Shown: positions 16,950-25,153 of the stretch, in pieces
Numbering within the stretch: position 1 is the first letter of the stretch
Layout: each line of letters starts with the position of its first letter
Source of the DNA: Bog-473 sp963704355
GTDB taxonomy: Bacteria > Actinomycetota > Acidimicrobiia > Acidimicrobiales > RAAP-2
Reading direction: 5' to 3'
Assembly (NCBI GenBank): GCA_963704355.1
Contig: OY969891.1
Coordinates: 4,464,001 to 4,528,000 of the forward strand
DNA length: 64,000 bases
Position numbers and translations under genes: made by a program
The notes under the pieces: model-generated
What the model was told of the DNA's origin: nothing
The model's input: the letters and a program-made list of their open reading frames with translations, nothing else
Databases searched by the model: none

Positions 16950-17025
16950 GTTGAAAGCCACCGCCCTCGATTGATCACAGTCCCCGAGTACCTCATCCGG
17001 ACCCAATGAGTCGACCGAACCCAAA

Positions 17026-17054
17026 AGCAGGCGCGCCAAAGCGGCACGCCTGCT
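17026..17054. terminator. Hairpin terminator candidate between convergent genes
   Basis: AGCAGGCG (17026-17033) pairs perfectly with CGCCTGCT (17047-17054). An inner CGC/GCG pair closes a CAAA loop. It is followed by CCATTT and sits between the convergent DapB-like and DUF222-HNH genes. Confidence 0.55.
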
Positions 17055-17095
17055 CCATTTCCGATCGTTTCCCCCTTGGGCTCTCGGCCTCGGAC

Positions 17096-18280
17096 CTACT
17101 CCCGCTGAGGCGGGGGCCGCTGGTTGCGGAGGCGGTTGTGGAATCCACAGAGCAAGCGCCCGTTGTCCTGGGCGGTGCGGCCGCTCTGTGCCCACGGAAG
17201 GATGTGGTCCGCCTGGCATCGCGAGGCGGGCACGTCGCAGAACAGGTGGACGCACTCACGGTCGCGCAGTTCGAGGGCCCGCCGGGTGGCACCGCTGAAT
17301 AACCGGCGCGTCTTGGAGACCTCGACCCGTCCGGACGGCTCCATCACCGCCCGCTCGAGGTCGGCCATGGGGAGCCACGGGACGAGCTCGCCAGGGGAGA
17401 CGACGATGCCCTCGGCGAGCTCACAGACCCGGCCCGACAGCGTGGGCCAGTCGATCAGGACGCTGAAGAGCGGAGCGGGCGGTCGGGCGACGCCGTCGGG
17501 CTGCACCATCGAGGACCGGCCCGCCATCTCCACCAGTGCGTCGGCCCGGCGCTGCGACGGCGTGCGCCAAAGGTCCTGGACCGTGGGGTCCCGGTCGAGC
17601 TCGGCCCGGGCGCGGGCCCAATCGGCCTTGAAGAACTCGTCCTCGATCCGGCCGAGCTCCCCCGCCACGATCGATCCCGAGATCGGGTCGAGCGTCATCG
17701 ACCCCAGGTACATCCCGTTGATGCTGGGCTCGAGGTAGACGTCGCGCCGGGCCCGCCGCGCCTCGGCCGCCTCTTCGGTCCCGTCCGGGTCGGCGAGTTG
17801 GTCCCAGTAGGAGACCGCCTTGGCGAAATGCTCGAAGCTCAGACGCTTCGCCTGCTTCACCAGCAGTGGCTCGTCGCGCTCCAAGGCCGCCTCCGTGTCG
17901 TCCCGGCGTACCGTGGCAACGGCGTCGACGTGTGCGGCGTTGATCTCACCGTCCTCGAAGGCCTGGGCCACGACCGGGAGGTGGTGCAAGTGCCGGCTGC
18001 GGCGCACCATCCGCCTTGCCGTCGCCTTCGGGAGGCGGCATGACCGCGCCAGCCAGGCCTGGGCGCTCCGTGCTCCGTCGAGCGCCCAGTCGCCCGAGGT
18101 GTCGTAGGCGCCGACGGCCGTCGAAACCACCGACTCCAACCGCGAGTGCTGGCGCACCAAGGACTTGATGGACGTCGCGTCACAGTGTGCATCAACGCCT
18201 TCTGCGATCAGTTCGTCGATGGCTTGCGCCAGCTCGTCGATTCCCATGACGAAACCCATCGAACCACTCGGTTGTGACAT
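17096..18280 (-). CDS. DUF222 / HNH endonuclease signature protein (REP13E12-like)
   Basis: Protein of the actinobacterial family with an N-terminal DUF222 helical region and a C-terminal HNH nuclease motif. DUF222 covers about residues 15-250, with SAQAWLARSCRLPKATARRM and INAAHVDAVATVRRD typical. The HNH region has RECVHLFCDVPASRCQADHI followed by LPWAQSGRT, NGRLLCGFHN. Family members are often multi-copy and resemble mycobacterial REP13E12 proteins; their function is unsettled. The open frame continues to 18646, but the useful starts are ATG 18280, 18259 and 18247; I took the first, giving 394 aa. No flanking repeats or target duplications were visible. Confidence 0.8.
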   Translation of the reverse strand: MSQPSGSMGFVMGIDELAQAIDELIAEGVDAHCDATSIKSLVRQHSRLESVVSTAVGAYDTSGDWALDGARSAQAWLARSCRLPKATARRMVRRSRHLHHLPVVAQAFEDGEINAAHVDAVATVRRDDTEAALERDEPLLVKQAKRLSFEHFAKAVSYWDQLADPDGTEEAAEARRARRDVYLEPSINGMYLGSMTLDPISGSIVAGELGRIEDEFFKADWARARAELDRDPTVQDLWRTPSQRRADALVEMAGRSSMVQPDGVARPPAPLFSVLIDWPTLSGRVCELAEGIVVSPGELVPWLPMADLERAVMEPSGRVEVSKTRRLFSGATRRALELRDRECVHLFCDVPASRCQADHILPWAQSGRTAQDNGRLLCGFHNRLRNQRPPPQRE

Positions 18281-18466
18281 CCCACGGACGAAACACCGCA
18301 CACGACCCCCCGCAAACAAACCGAAGGAACCACGCCCCGTCGCGCCGTGCTCGCACCCATCCGCACGCCGTTGTCCACCCCACCCGATGCACAAGCGCAC
18401 GACATCCACGCGCGTACAATTTTCCGAAAGGTAGTGATCAATCTGCGTTAGGTCCGTTCTCGCGGG

Positions 18467-19195
18467 GTGCGGGAGAACGATGGCGGGAAACCGAGGGGGA
18501 GGGCCGGGCGACGCGCGCGGATCACCGCGGGGGCGGCGGTCGGCGCGCCGATCCTCCTCTGCGGATGTCTGCTGGCGCACGCCGCCGAGAGCTCGCCGGA
18601 CGCACCGACCAGTGTCTCGGTCACGTGGACTGGTGCCGACGGACAACCAGTCGCCCCGCGTGGCCTGGCCACCGCCACGACGACCCCACCCGCTGGCCGC
18701 GCCGTTTCCGTGAACGCAGCGGGCTCCGGCCCGGGCGCGGGCCTGGCCGAACAGACGTTTGGTGTCTCGGTCCTTCCCGGTCCGCTGACCATCGCCCCGT
18801 CCACCGAGTCACTGCAGCTCCGCCAGCCGAACGGGCTTGGCGGTCTCCACACGGCGTCGCTGTCGACAATCACGGCGGTCGACGCCCGCGGCTCACTCGT
18901 CGGCTGGACCGCAGCGGTCTCGCTGCAGTCGGTGGCCGGGCTCGACGCCACACAGCTCTCCCGCGCCCGCTTCTGCGTCGACCCTGACCCGCCCGCCGTC
19001 GTCGCCGGGAACCCGTCCGAGGTTGGGGCGGCGCCGCCCTCTTGCGGCAGGGTCGGCGACCCGCTCACCGTCTTCTTCGCACCGTCCGGTGGCGGTGGCG
19101 GGACCTTCAGCGACACGGGCAGCCTCCGGCTACTGGTCCCGGGTGGTGGCGGGCCCGACCCGGTGACCGCCACGCTCACCGTCGCCATCCACTGA
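18467..19195 (+). CDS. Secreted hypothetical protein with WxL-like beta-rich domain
   Basis: 242-residue product with a basic N-terminus followed by a hydrophobic stretch (ITAGAAVGAPILLCGCLLAH), consistent with a signal peptide and export; LLCGC could also be an off-pattern lipobox. The mature part is Gly/Ser/Thr-rich with VSVLPGPLTIAPSTESLQL and LVGWTAAVSLQSVAGLD, resembling WxL-type or other surface beta-sandwich domains. I do not recognise a specific family. GTG 18467 is the most upstream start that includes the signal; no clear SD. It is divergent from the HNH gene across about 186 bp. Confidence 0.6.
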   Translation: MRENDGGKPRGRAGRRARITAGAAVGAPILLCGCLLAHAAESSPDAPTSVSVTWTGADGQPVAPRGLATATTTPPAGRAVSVNAAGSGPGAGLAEQTFGVSVLPGPLTIAPSTESLQLRQPNGLGGLHTASLSTITAVDARGSLVGWTAAVSLQSVAGLDATQLSRARFCVDPDPPAVVAGNPSEVGAAPPSCGRVGDPLTVFFAPSGGGGGTFSDTGSLRLLVPGGGGPDPVTATLTVAIH

Positions 19196-19333
19196 GTTTG
19201 CTCCCGCCACCGGCGTCCCCTGGAGCGGGCGCCCCGCGAAGCCGCGACCAACAATCTCCGCCTCCGGTCGAGAACTTGGTTCCGGCGGCGACCTCCAGGC
19301 GAGCGGCGACCGCCCTCGCTGTCGGCCGGGGCG

Positions 19334-19606
19334 TCAGTCCCCGGTCGAAGGGTCGATGACGGTCGAGACCAACGACACCGAGTCGGCCGGGAACCCGCCG
19401 CAGCGGGCGTGCTCGAAGATGATGTCCTCGTCGGGGGCCACGTAGACGCAGTAGATCTTGTCGTCGGTCACGAAGCTCTGGAGCCACTTGATCTCCGGCC
19501 CCAGGTCGCTGATCACCTTGTTGGACTTGGCGCTGATGTCCCGCAACTCGTCCGGGGTCAGCTTCCCGGCTCCGGGGAGCTCTCGCTCGATCACGTACTT
19601 GGGCAT
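19334..19606 (-). CDS. DUF4242 (SCO4226-type) small protein
   Basis: 90-residue cytosolic protein of the DUF4242 family; its Streptomyces homologue SCO4226 is a nickel-binding ferredoxin-like protein. Matching features are the opening KYVIERELPGAGKLT, the central WLQSFVTDDKIYCVYVAPDE, and the His/Cys segment EHARCGGFPAD. ATG 19606 is preceded by GGAGG with 8-nt spacing; the GTG three codons earlier sits inside the SD and is unlikely. It is divergent from a TetR gene, and the 89-bp gap holds three CATAC-N5-GTATG palindromes, so it is probably controlled by that regulator. Confidence 0.82.
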   Translation of the reverse strand: MPKYVIERELPGAGKLTPDELRDISAKSNKVISDLGPEIKWLQSFVTDDKIYCVYVAPDEDIIFEHARCGGFPADSVSLVSTVIDPSTGD

Positions 19607-19638
19607 CTGGGCCACCTCCAGCCAGTACCGCCTGGTAC

Positions 19639-19698
19639 CATACTGAGAGTATCTCTCTCACATACGATTGGTATGAAATATTGCATACTAAAGGTATG
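19639..19698. promoter_or_regulatory. Three tandem CATAC-N5-GTATG palindromes, likely TetR operators
   Basis: Sites at 19639-19653 (CATACTGAGAGTATC, one mismatch), 19661-19675 (CATACGATTGGTATG) and 19684-19698 (CATACTAAAGGTATG). The starts are 22 and 23 bp apart, about two helical turns. Site 3 contains both a -10-like CATACT and the ATG of the TetR gene. All three lie between the divergent TetR and DUF4242 genes, so binding should repress one or both. Confidence 0.7.
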
Positions 19699-20346
19699 GA
19701 TGTCAAGGCCGATGTCAAGGCCGATGTCAAGGCCGATGTCAAGGCCGATGTCAAGGATCGGCGTATCGCCCAGGGCGACGCGACGCGAGCGGCCCTGGTG
19801 GTCGCGGCCCGTGAGCTCTTCGGCGAGCGTGGCTACGGCGAGACGTCGATCGACGAGGTCGTGGCGCGGGCGGGGCTCACGAAGGGCGCGGTGTACCACC
19901 ACTTCCAGGGCAAGGAGGGGCTGTTCCGGGCGGTGTTCGAGCAAGTCCACCGTGAAGTCACCGACCAGGCCGCCGCAGAGTTCCTGGGACCCGACTCGTG
20001 GGAGTCGCTGCTGCGGGGGTGCGCGCTGTGGATCGACGCCCATCTCGACCCGACCATCCGGCGCATCGCTCTGGAGGATGCGCGGTCCGTGCTGGGCTGG
20101 GACGAGGTGCGCGTCGTCGAGAACCGCTTCGGGGCCGTTGCGCTGCGCGGCGCACTGCGCAAGGCGATGCACGCCGGCGTGCTCGAGCGTCAGCCTTTGC
20201 GGCCCTTGGCCCTCCTGCTGATCGGCGCGCTCGGCGAGGGCTGCCTGTTCATCGCAGAGTCCGACGATCCGGCAGAGGCCCGGACCCAGGTACTCGCGCT
20301 GATCACCCAGATGCTCTCGGCGTTCAGGGTCGGCAGAGAGCGGTGA
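19696..20346 (+). CDS. TetR/AcrR-family transcriptional regulator
   Basis: DNA-binding repressor. The helix-turn-helix region ARELFGERGYGETSIDEVVA, then RAGLTKGAVYHHFQGKEGLF, is canonical for TetR proteins; the C-terminal half is the usual helical ligand/dimer domain, with a hydrophobic LALLLIGALGEGCLFI near the end. Length is 216 aa. Uniquely, the N-terminus is Met followed by Asp-Val-Lys-Ala repeated from a 12-bp tandem repeat before the HTH. ATG 19696 has no properly spaced SD, and a CATACT -10-like hexamer ends 7 bp before it, so it may be leaderless; TTG 19681 is an alternative. It is tail-to-tail with an EthD gene one base beyond its stop. Confidence 0.88.
   Translation: MDVKADVKADVKADVKADVKDRRIAQGDATRAALVVAARELFGERGYGETSIDEVVARAGLTKGAVYHHFQGKEGLFRAVFEQVHREVTDQAAAEFLGPDSWESLLRGCALWIDAHLDPTIRRIALEDARSVLGWDEVRVVENRFGAVALRGALRKAMHAGVLERQPLRPLALLLIGALGEGCLFIAESDDPAEARTQVLALITQMLSAFRVGRER
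19699..19756. repeat. 12-bp tandem repeat at the 5' end of the TetR gene
   Basis: GATGTCAAGGCC is repeated four times perfectly (19699-19746), plus a partial fifth copy. It encodes Asp-Val-Lys-Ala units ahead of the DNA-binding domain. In-frame copy-number change is possible. Confidence 0.95.
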
Positions 20347-20347
20347 G

Positions 20348-20647
20348 TCAGCGCAACTCGACGATCTCGCTCGTCTGCATGACGGGCGTGATGTTGGTGT
20401 AGTTGGCAACGTCGGCCAGCACCTGGCCCGTGGCCTCGTTGGCCAGCGCCGTCTGCATCGCGTCGAGCGAGTCGAACTTGAAATGCACGCCGGCGACGTA
20501 GGGGCCGTCGACGCCCTGGTCGATCTCGGCATCGGAGAGCCCGAGCCCCCACGTGCGCAGCGCAAGCGGCACGTGCTTGTCGCGGTAGTAGTCGTGGTCG
20601 AACGTGGAACCCTCGGACGAGGGGTAGAGGACGGACAGGCGGATCAC
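20348..20647 (-). CDS. EthD-family protein
   Basis: 99-residue ferredoxin-like (dimeric alpha-beta barrel) protein. It matches EthD-type proteins: N-terminal IRLSVLYPSSEGSTFDHDYY, then DKHVPLALRTWG, then a FKFDSLDAMQTAL segment and an ITPVMQTSEIVEL end. EthD proteins act near oxidative degradation pathways, but their catalytic role is mostly undefined. The GTG start at 20647 has AAGGAG with 6-7 bp spacing. Tail-to-tail with the TetR gene. Confidence 0.85.
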   Translation of the reverse strand: MIRLSVLYPSSEGSTFDHDYYRDKHVPLALRTWGLGLSDAEIDQGVDGPYVAGVHFKFDSLDAMQTALANEATGQVLADVANYTNITPVMQTSEIVELR

Positions 20648-20758
20648 GGGACGCTCCTTACGCGGTCGGAAGGTTCGGGTTGGAGTCCAGGTCTGGACGG
20701 GGACAGTCTGCCAGTAGGCCGCCCGCCGGTGGCGGTGAACAGAGAAGCGTGGGTGATC

Positions 20759-21823
20759 TCACGTCGCCGCCGCGCCAGAGGCCGCTGTTCCCGGCCGCAC
20801 GATGGTGCGCCGCCTGAACTTCCCGACGTCGTGGACCATTTGCTCGAACGGGTAGGCCACCATCTTGAAGTAGCTCACGAGGAGATGGACCGGGGAGGGC
20901 CGCGTCTCGAGCGGGAACTGCTCGTCGGCGATCCCGGTGTCTGGGTACTCGTGCCACCCTCGGTACTGGGTGCCGAAAATCTGGTCCCAGACGCTGAAGA
21001 CGGTGCCGAAGTTGACGTCGATGTGCTCGGGTTTGTGCGAATGGTGCACCCGGTGCGATTGCGGGGTCACGAGGATGAAGCGCAAAGGGCCCATGTTGGA
21101 TCGCACGGCGGTATGCGTGAAGGCCGTGAAATAGGTGGTTGCCACCGCCAGGGCGAAGGCCGCCGGAAGGCTCAGGCCCAGCAGGCGGGCGGGGATCACG
21201 ACGATGATCGCCTCGATCATCGCCTCGACGAAGTGGACCCGGTTGTCCGTCAGCGTGTTGAGGTTCGGCGCAGCGTGATGGACGGCATGGAAGTACCAGA
21301 ACGTGGGCACCTTGTGGCGTGCCCAGTGGGTGAACCAGAAGAGGAAGTCCGAGACGACGAAGGCGAAAACCGCCGTCCAGAAGACTCCGATGTAGTCGTT
21401 CAGGTGGATGGTGTGGCCGCCGAGGACGTTGTTGTACATGGCGGCGAGGATCGCCGACCACAACGCCACCACCGTCAACGAAGTGATCGGGAAGAGCAAG
21501 ATCCACACCAGGTCCTGCGCCCCGCCCACCGTCAGCATGCCGCGGCCGGGTTGAGCGGGCCAGATCCTCTCGATCACCAGCAGGCAGGCGACGAGCCCCC
21601 AGTACCAGGGGTTCAAGAAGGCCGCACGCCACCCTGCCCAAACGCTGCTCACGACCGAGTGCGCCGAATCGGCGCTCATCGCGTGGACGATCGTTCGGGT
21701 CTCGAGGGCCAGGCCCGCCACGAGCAAGCCGAAGACAACCACGGCGGCAACGCTCCCCAGTCGACGGCGATGCCGCCGCTGCCAGTCGCGGGTCGTATCG
21801 GTGACGATGCCTCCACCCTCCAT
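20759..21823 (-). CDS. Sterol desaturase / fatty acid hydroxylase family membrane enzyme
   Basis: Integral membrane di-iron oxygenase, substrate probably a lipid. The His-box pattern is visible: FWFTHWARHKVP, FHAVHHAAPNLNTL with downstream His in NRVHFVEA, and SHRVHHSHKPEH. About five hydrophobic segments flank the boxes, within 354 aa. ATG 21823 is preceded by AAAGGGGAAGAG. The upstream 55 nt on the coding strand are almost pure purine, an unusual leader. Hydroxylation versus desaturation cannot be decided from sequence. Confidence 0.88.
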   Translation of the reverse strand: MEGGGIVTDTTRDWQRRHRRRLGSVAAVVVFGLLVAGLALETRTIVHAMSADSAHSVVSSVWAGWRAAFLNPWYWGLVACLLVIERIWPAQPGRGMLTVGGAQDLVWILLFPITSLTVVALWSAILAAMYNNVLGGHTIHLNDYIGVFWTAVFAFVVSDFLFWFTHWARHKVPTFWYFHAVHHAAPNLNTLTDNRVHFVEAMIEAIIVVIPARLLGLSLPAAFALAVATTYFTAFTHTAVRSNMGPLRFILVTPQSHRVHHSHKPEHIDVNFGTVFSVWDQIFGTQYRGWHEYPDTGIADEQFPLETRPSPVHLLVSYFKMVAYPFEQMVHDVGKFRRRTIVRPGTAASGAAAT

Positions 21824-21952
21824 GGCGGCTCTTCCCCTTTCACTTTCCTTCTACTTTTTACTTCCTTCCACGTTCCTTCGTCGGCCTTACGGATCTCCGG
21901 CGTGGTCCAGTTCGACAAGGCGCCCGCCGCGCCGACCGACATCTGCGAGTGC

Positions 21953-24900
21953 CTAGCGGAAGTCCCGGCTCGCCGGCACCGACGCCCCCACCACCAGCGC
22001 CTCGACCCGTTCGGCGTCGAAGCTCACCGCGCCCTGCCCCTTGCGTACGCGCCCTCGGATCAGCAGCACCGGAGCGTGCCGCGCCACCTGCTTCCAGCGC
22101 GCCCAGGCGCCCCGCGAGAAGACAACGTTCACGTGGCCCGTCTCGTCCTCCAGGTTGATGAACACCGCGCCCCCCGCTGTCTCGGGGTGCTGGCGGTGCG
22201 TCACCACGCCGGCCACCACCACCCGGTCCCCGTCGGCACACGCCTCCAGCGCCACCGCCGTCACCGCCCCCATGGCCTCGAGCCGTTCCCGCGCCAGGTG
22301 CATGGCCGTCCGCTCGGGCGCCAACCCCAACGACCACAGGTCGTCGCCCACCGAGTCGTAGAGGCTCGGCTCGGGGAGCGGCGGGGCCTCGGCCCCCACC
22401 ACGACGCCGGGCAAGCGGTCCGGCGTCCCCTGGGCCGCCGCCCCGGCCGCCCACAGCAGCCGGCGCCGCACCGCCGTCATGGAGCCCACCGCCTCCCCCG
22501 CCGCCACCGCCTCCCCCTCCGCCTCCTCGGGGTCGAGCGCCCCCGCCGCCGCCAGCGTCTCGAGCTGGGCCTGGGACACCCCCGCCCGCCGCACCAGGTC
22601 CTCGCCGCCGCGCCAGGGCCGGCCGGCCACGATGCGCTCCGCCGACGTCTCCCCCACCCCGCGCACCGACCCCAGCCCCAGGCGCAGCACCGGTGCGACG
22701 CCGCCGGCAGTGGCGCACCCCTCCAACGACGCCCCCACCTCGGAGCGGTTGACGTGCGGGCGGCGCACGCTGACCCCGTGGCGCTGCGCGTCGGCCACCA
22801 ACGACTGGGGCGACCAGAAGCCCATGGGCTGTGAGTTCAACAACCCAGCGGTGAACGCGGCTCCATAGTGCAGCTTCAACCACGCCGACGAATACACCAG
22901 GTGCGCGAACGACACCGAGTGCGACTCGGGGAAGCCGAAGTTGGCGAACGCAGCCAGGGCCTCGAAGACCTGGTCGGCCACCGCGTCGGTCACGCCGCGC
23001 GCCGCCATCCCCTCGTACAGGCGGACCCGCATCTTCTCCATGCGCGCGGCGGAGCGCTTGGCCGCCATGGCCTGGCGAAGCTCGTCGGCGTCGGCCGCGC
23101 TGAACCCGGCGATGGCGACCGCCATCTCCATCAGCTGCTCCTGGAACAACGGCACGCCGAGGGTCCGCTCCAAAATCGGCTCGAGCAACGGGTGCAGGTA
23201 GGTCACCGGCTCCTCGCCGCGCCGGCGCCGGATGTAGGGGTTGACGGCGTGCCCCTGAATCGGCCCCGGCCGGATGAGCGCCACCTCAATGGCGATGTCG
23301 TAGAACGAGCGCGGCCGCACCCGGGGCAGGGTGCCCATCTGCGCCCGGCTCTCCACCTGGAAGACCCCGACCGTGTCGGCGGCGCACAGCAGGTCGTAGA
23401 CCTCGCTCTCCTGGGGCAGCTGGGCCAGGTCGACCTCGACCCCGTGGAAGTCACGCACAAGGTCGACCATGCGGTGCAGCGCCTCGAGCATGCCCAACCC
23501 CAACAGGTCGAACTTCACCAGGCCGATGGCCGCGCAGTCGTCCTTGTCCCACTGCAGCACCGAGCGCCCCGGCATGCGCCCCCACTCCACCGGGCACACC
23601 TCGACGACGGGCCGGTCGCACAGCACCATGCCGGCCGAATGGATGCCGAGGTGGCGCGGCCGGTCGAGCACCTCGGCCGCCAGCTCGGTCACCAGCGGCG
23701 GCACCCCGCCGGCCTGCGCCTCGTGCACCGCCGACGCCGACGACATGCCCCGCCCGTGCCCGGCGTCGATCCCCGCCGCCCACGAGTCCACCTGCTCGGG
23801 GGTGAACCCGAACGCCTTGCCCACGTCGCGTACCGCCGAGCGCGGCCGGTACGTGATGACGTTGGCCACCTGTGCCGCGTGGCGCCGGCCGTAGCGCTCG
23901 TACACGTACTGAATCACCTCTTCGCGCCGCTCCGACTCGATGTCCACGTCGATGTCCGGAGGCCCGTCACGCGCCGGCGACAAGAACCGTTCGAACATCA
24001 GCCCGAGGTCGACGGCGTCGACGTTGGTGACGCCCAGCGCGTAGCAGACCGCGGAGTTGGCGGCCGATCCCCGCCCCTGGCAGTAGATGTTCAGCCGCTT
24101 GCACACCTGCGCGATGTCCCACACGACGAGGAAGTAGCCGGCGAAGCCGAGATGCCCGATCACGTCGAGCTCGTGGCGGATCTGCTTCCACGCGCCCGGC
24201 ACCCGCGAGGACTCCGGCGGGCCGTACCGGGCCAGCGCGCCCTCGTACACCAACTGGCACAGGTATCCCTGCTCGTCCATGCCGTCGGGGACGGGGAAGT
24301 CGGGCAGCCGCGGCGCCACCAGGCGCAGGTCGAACGCGCAGGCCCGCCCGAGCTCGGCGGCGCGCTCGACCACCCCGGGCCAGCGGGCGAAGCGCCGGGA
24401 CTGTTCGGCCGCGGAGCGCAGGCAGGCCACCGGGGCCGGGGGCAGCCAGCCCTCGAGCTCGGCCAGGGGGCGGCGCGCCCGTACCGCGGCGAGCGTGGTG
24501 GCCAGCCGGAACCCGGCCGGCGTGGCGTAGTGCACGTTGTTGGTGGCCACGGCGTCGACCCCCCACTCGACGGCCAGGCGCGCCAGCGCGTCGTTCCGCG
24601 CCGTGTCGACCGGGTCGCCGTGATCCCACAGCTCCAGCGCGACGTTGGCGCGACCGAACGCGTCGACGAGTCGCCCCACCTCTCGGGAGGCCGCGCTGGG
24701 CCCGGCTTCCATCAGCGCGGCGGGGACCGCCCCCTTCCGGCACCCACTGAGTACCAGCCAGTGGCCGCCCGCGGCGCGGGCCAGCGCATCGAACGTGAAG
24801 ACCGGCTTCCCCTTCTCCCCGCCCTCGAGGTGCCCGTCGGCCAGCACCGTCGAGAGGCGGGCGTAGCCATCGGGGTCGCGGGCGAGGACGACGAGATGCG

Positions 24901-25153
24901 CGCCGGTCGGGTCCGCCTCGCCGGTGCGCAGGCTCGCCGGCGCCAGCGTCACCTCGCTCCCGAAGACCGTCGGCAGCCCGCACGCCCGCGCCGCCTCGGC
25001 GAAGCGCACCACGCCGTAGAAGCCGTGGTGATCAGTCAGCGCCAGTGCGGCCAGGCCGAGCCGATCCGCCTCGGCCACCAATTCCTCCGGGTCGCTGCTG
25101 CCGTCGAGGAAGCTGAACCCCGAGTGCGCGTGCAGCTCGGCGTACTCAGTCAT
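21953..25153 (-). CDS. dnaE2: Error-prone DNA polymerase III alpha subunit DnaE2 (ImuC)
   Basis: Translesion polymerase of the ImuA-ImuB-DnaE2 mutasome, responsible for SOS-induced mutagenesis. The 1066-residue chain has an N-terminal PHP domain (ELHAHSGFSFLDGSSDPEEL, ALTDHHGFYGVVRF), and the Pol III palm with catalytic acidic residues in PPDIDVDIESERREEV. A GRGSAANSAVCYALG nucleotide-binding segment and a C-terminal OB-fold region (FINLEDETGHVNVVFSR) follow. It is shorter than replicative DnaE1, typical for DnaE2. It starts inside the imuB 3' end (8-bp overlap), so it is translationally coupled and expected under the LexA box at 27083. Confidence 0.95.
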   Translation of the reverse strand: MTEYAELHAHSGFSFLDGSSDPEELVAEADRLGLAALALTDHHGFYGVVRFAEAARACGLPTVFGSEVTLAPASLRTGEADPTGAHLVVLARDPDGYARLSTVLADGHLEGGEKGKPVFTFDALARAAGGHWLVLSGCRKGAVPAALMEAGPSAASREVGRLVDAFGRANVALELWDHGDPVDTARNDALARLAVEWGVDAVATNNVHYATPAGFRLATTLAAVRARRPLAELEGWLPPAPVACLRSAAEQSRRFARWPGVVERAAELGRACAFDLRLVAPRLPDFPVPDGMDEQGYLCQLVYEGALARYGPPESSRVPGAWKQIRHELDVIGHLGFAGYFLVVWDIAQVCKRLNIYCQGRGSAANSAVCYALGVTNVDAVDLGLMFERFLSPARDGPPDIDVDIESERREEVIQYVYERYGRRHAAQVANVITYRPRSAVRDVGKAFGFTPEQVDSWAAGIDAGHGRGMSSASAVHEAQAGGVPPLVTELAAEVLDRPRHLGIHSAGMVLCDRPVVEVCPVEWGRMPGRSVLQWDKDDCAAIGLVKFDLLGLGMLEALHRMVDLVRDFHGVEVDLAQLPQESEVYDLLCAADTVGVFQVESRAQMGTLPRVRPRSFYDIAIEVALIRPGPIQGHAVNPYIRRRRGEEPVTYLHPLLEPILERTLGVPLFQEQLMEMAVAIAGFSAADADELRQAMAAKRSAARMEKMRVRLYEGMAARGVTDAVADQVFEALAAFANFGFPESHSVSFAHLVYSSAWLKLHYGAAFTAGLLNSQPMGFWSPQSLVADAQRHGVSVRRPHVNRSEVGASLEGCATAGGVAPVLRLGLGSVRGVGETSAERIVAGRPWRGGEDLVRRAGVSQAQLETLAAAGALDPEEAEGEAVAAGEAVGSMTAVRRRLLWAAGAAAQGTPDRLPGVVVGAEAPPLPEPSLYDSVGDDLWSLGLAPERTAMHLARERLEAMGAVTAVALEACADGDRVVVAGVVTHRQHPETAGGAVFINLEDETGHVNVVFSRGAWARWKQVARHAPVLLIRGRVRKGQGAVSFDAERVEALVVGASVPASRDFR

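Noticed and set aside
17096..18280. Mobile element or homing endonuclease suggested by the HNH motif
   Set aside because: DUF222-HNH proteins are ordinary multi-copy chromosomal genes in actinobacteria, and no terminal inverted repeats or target duplications flank it.
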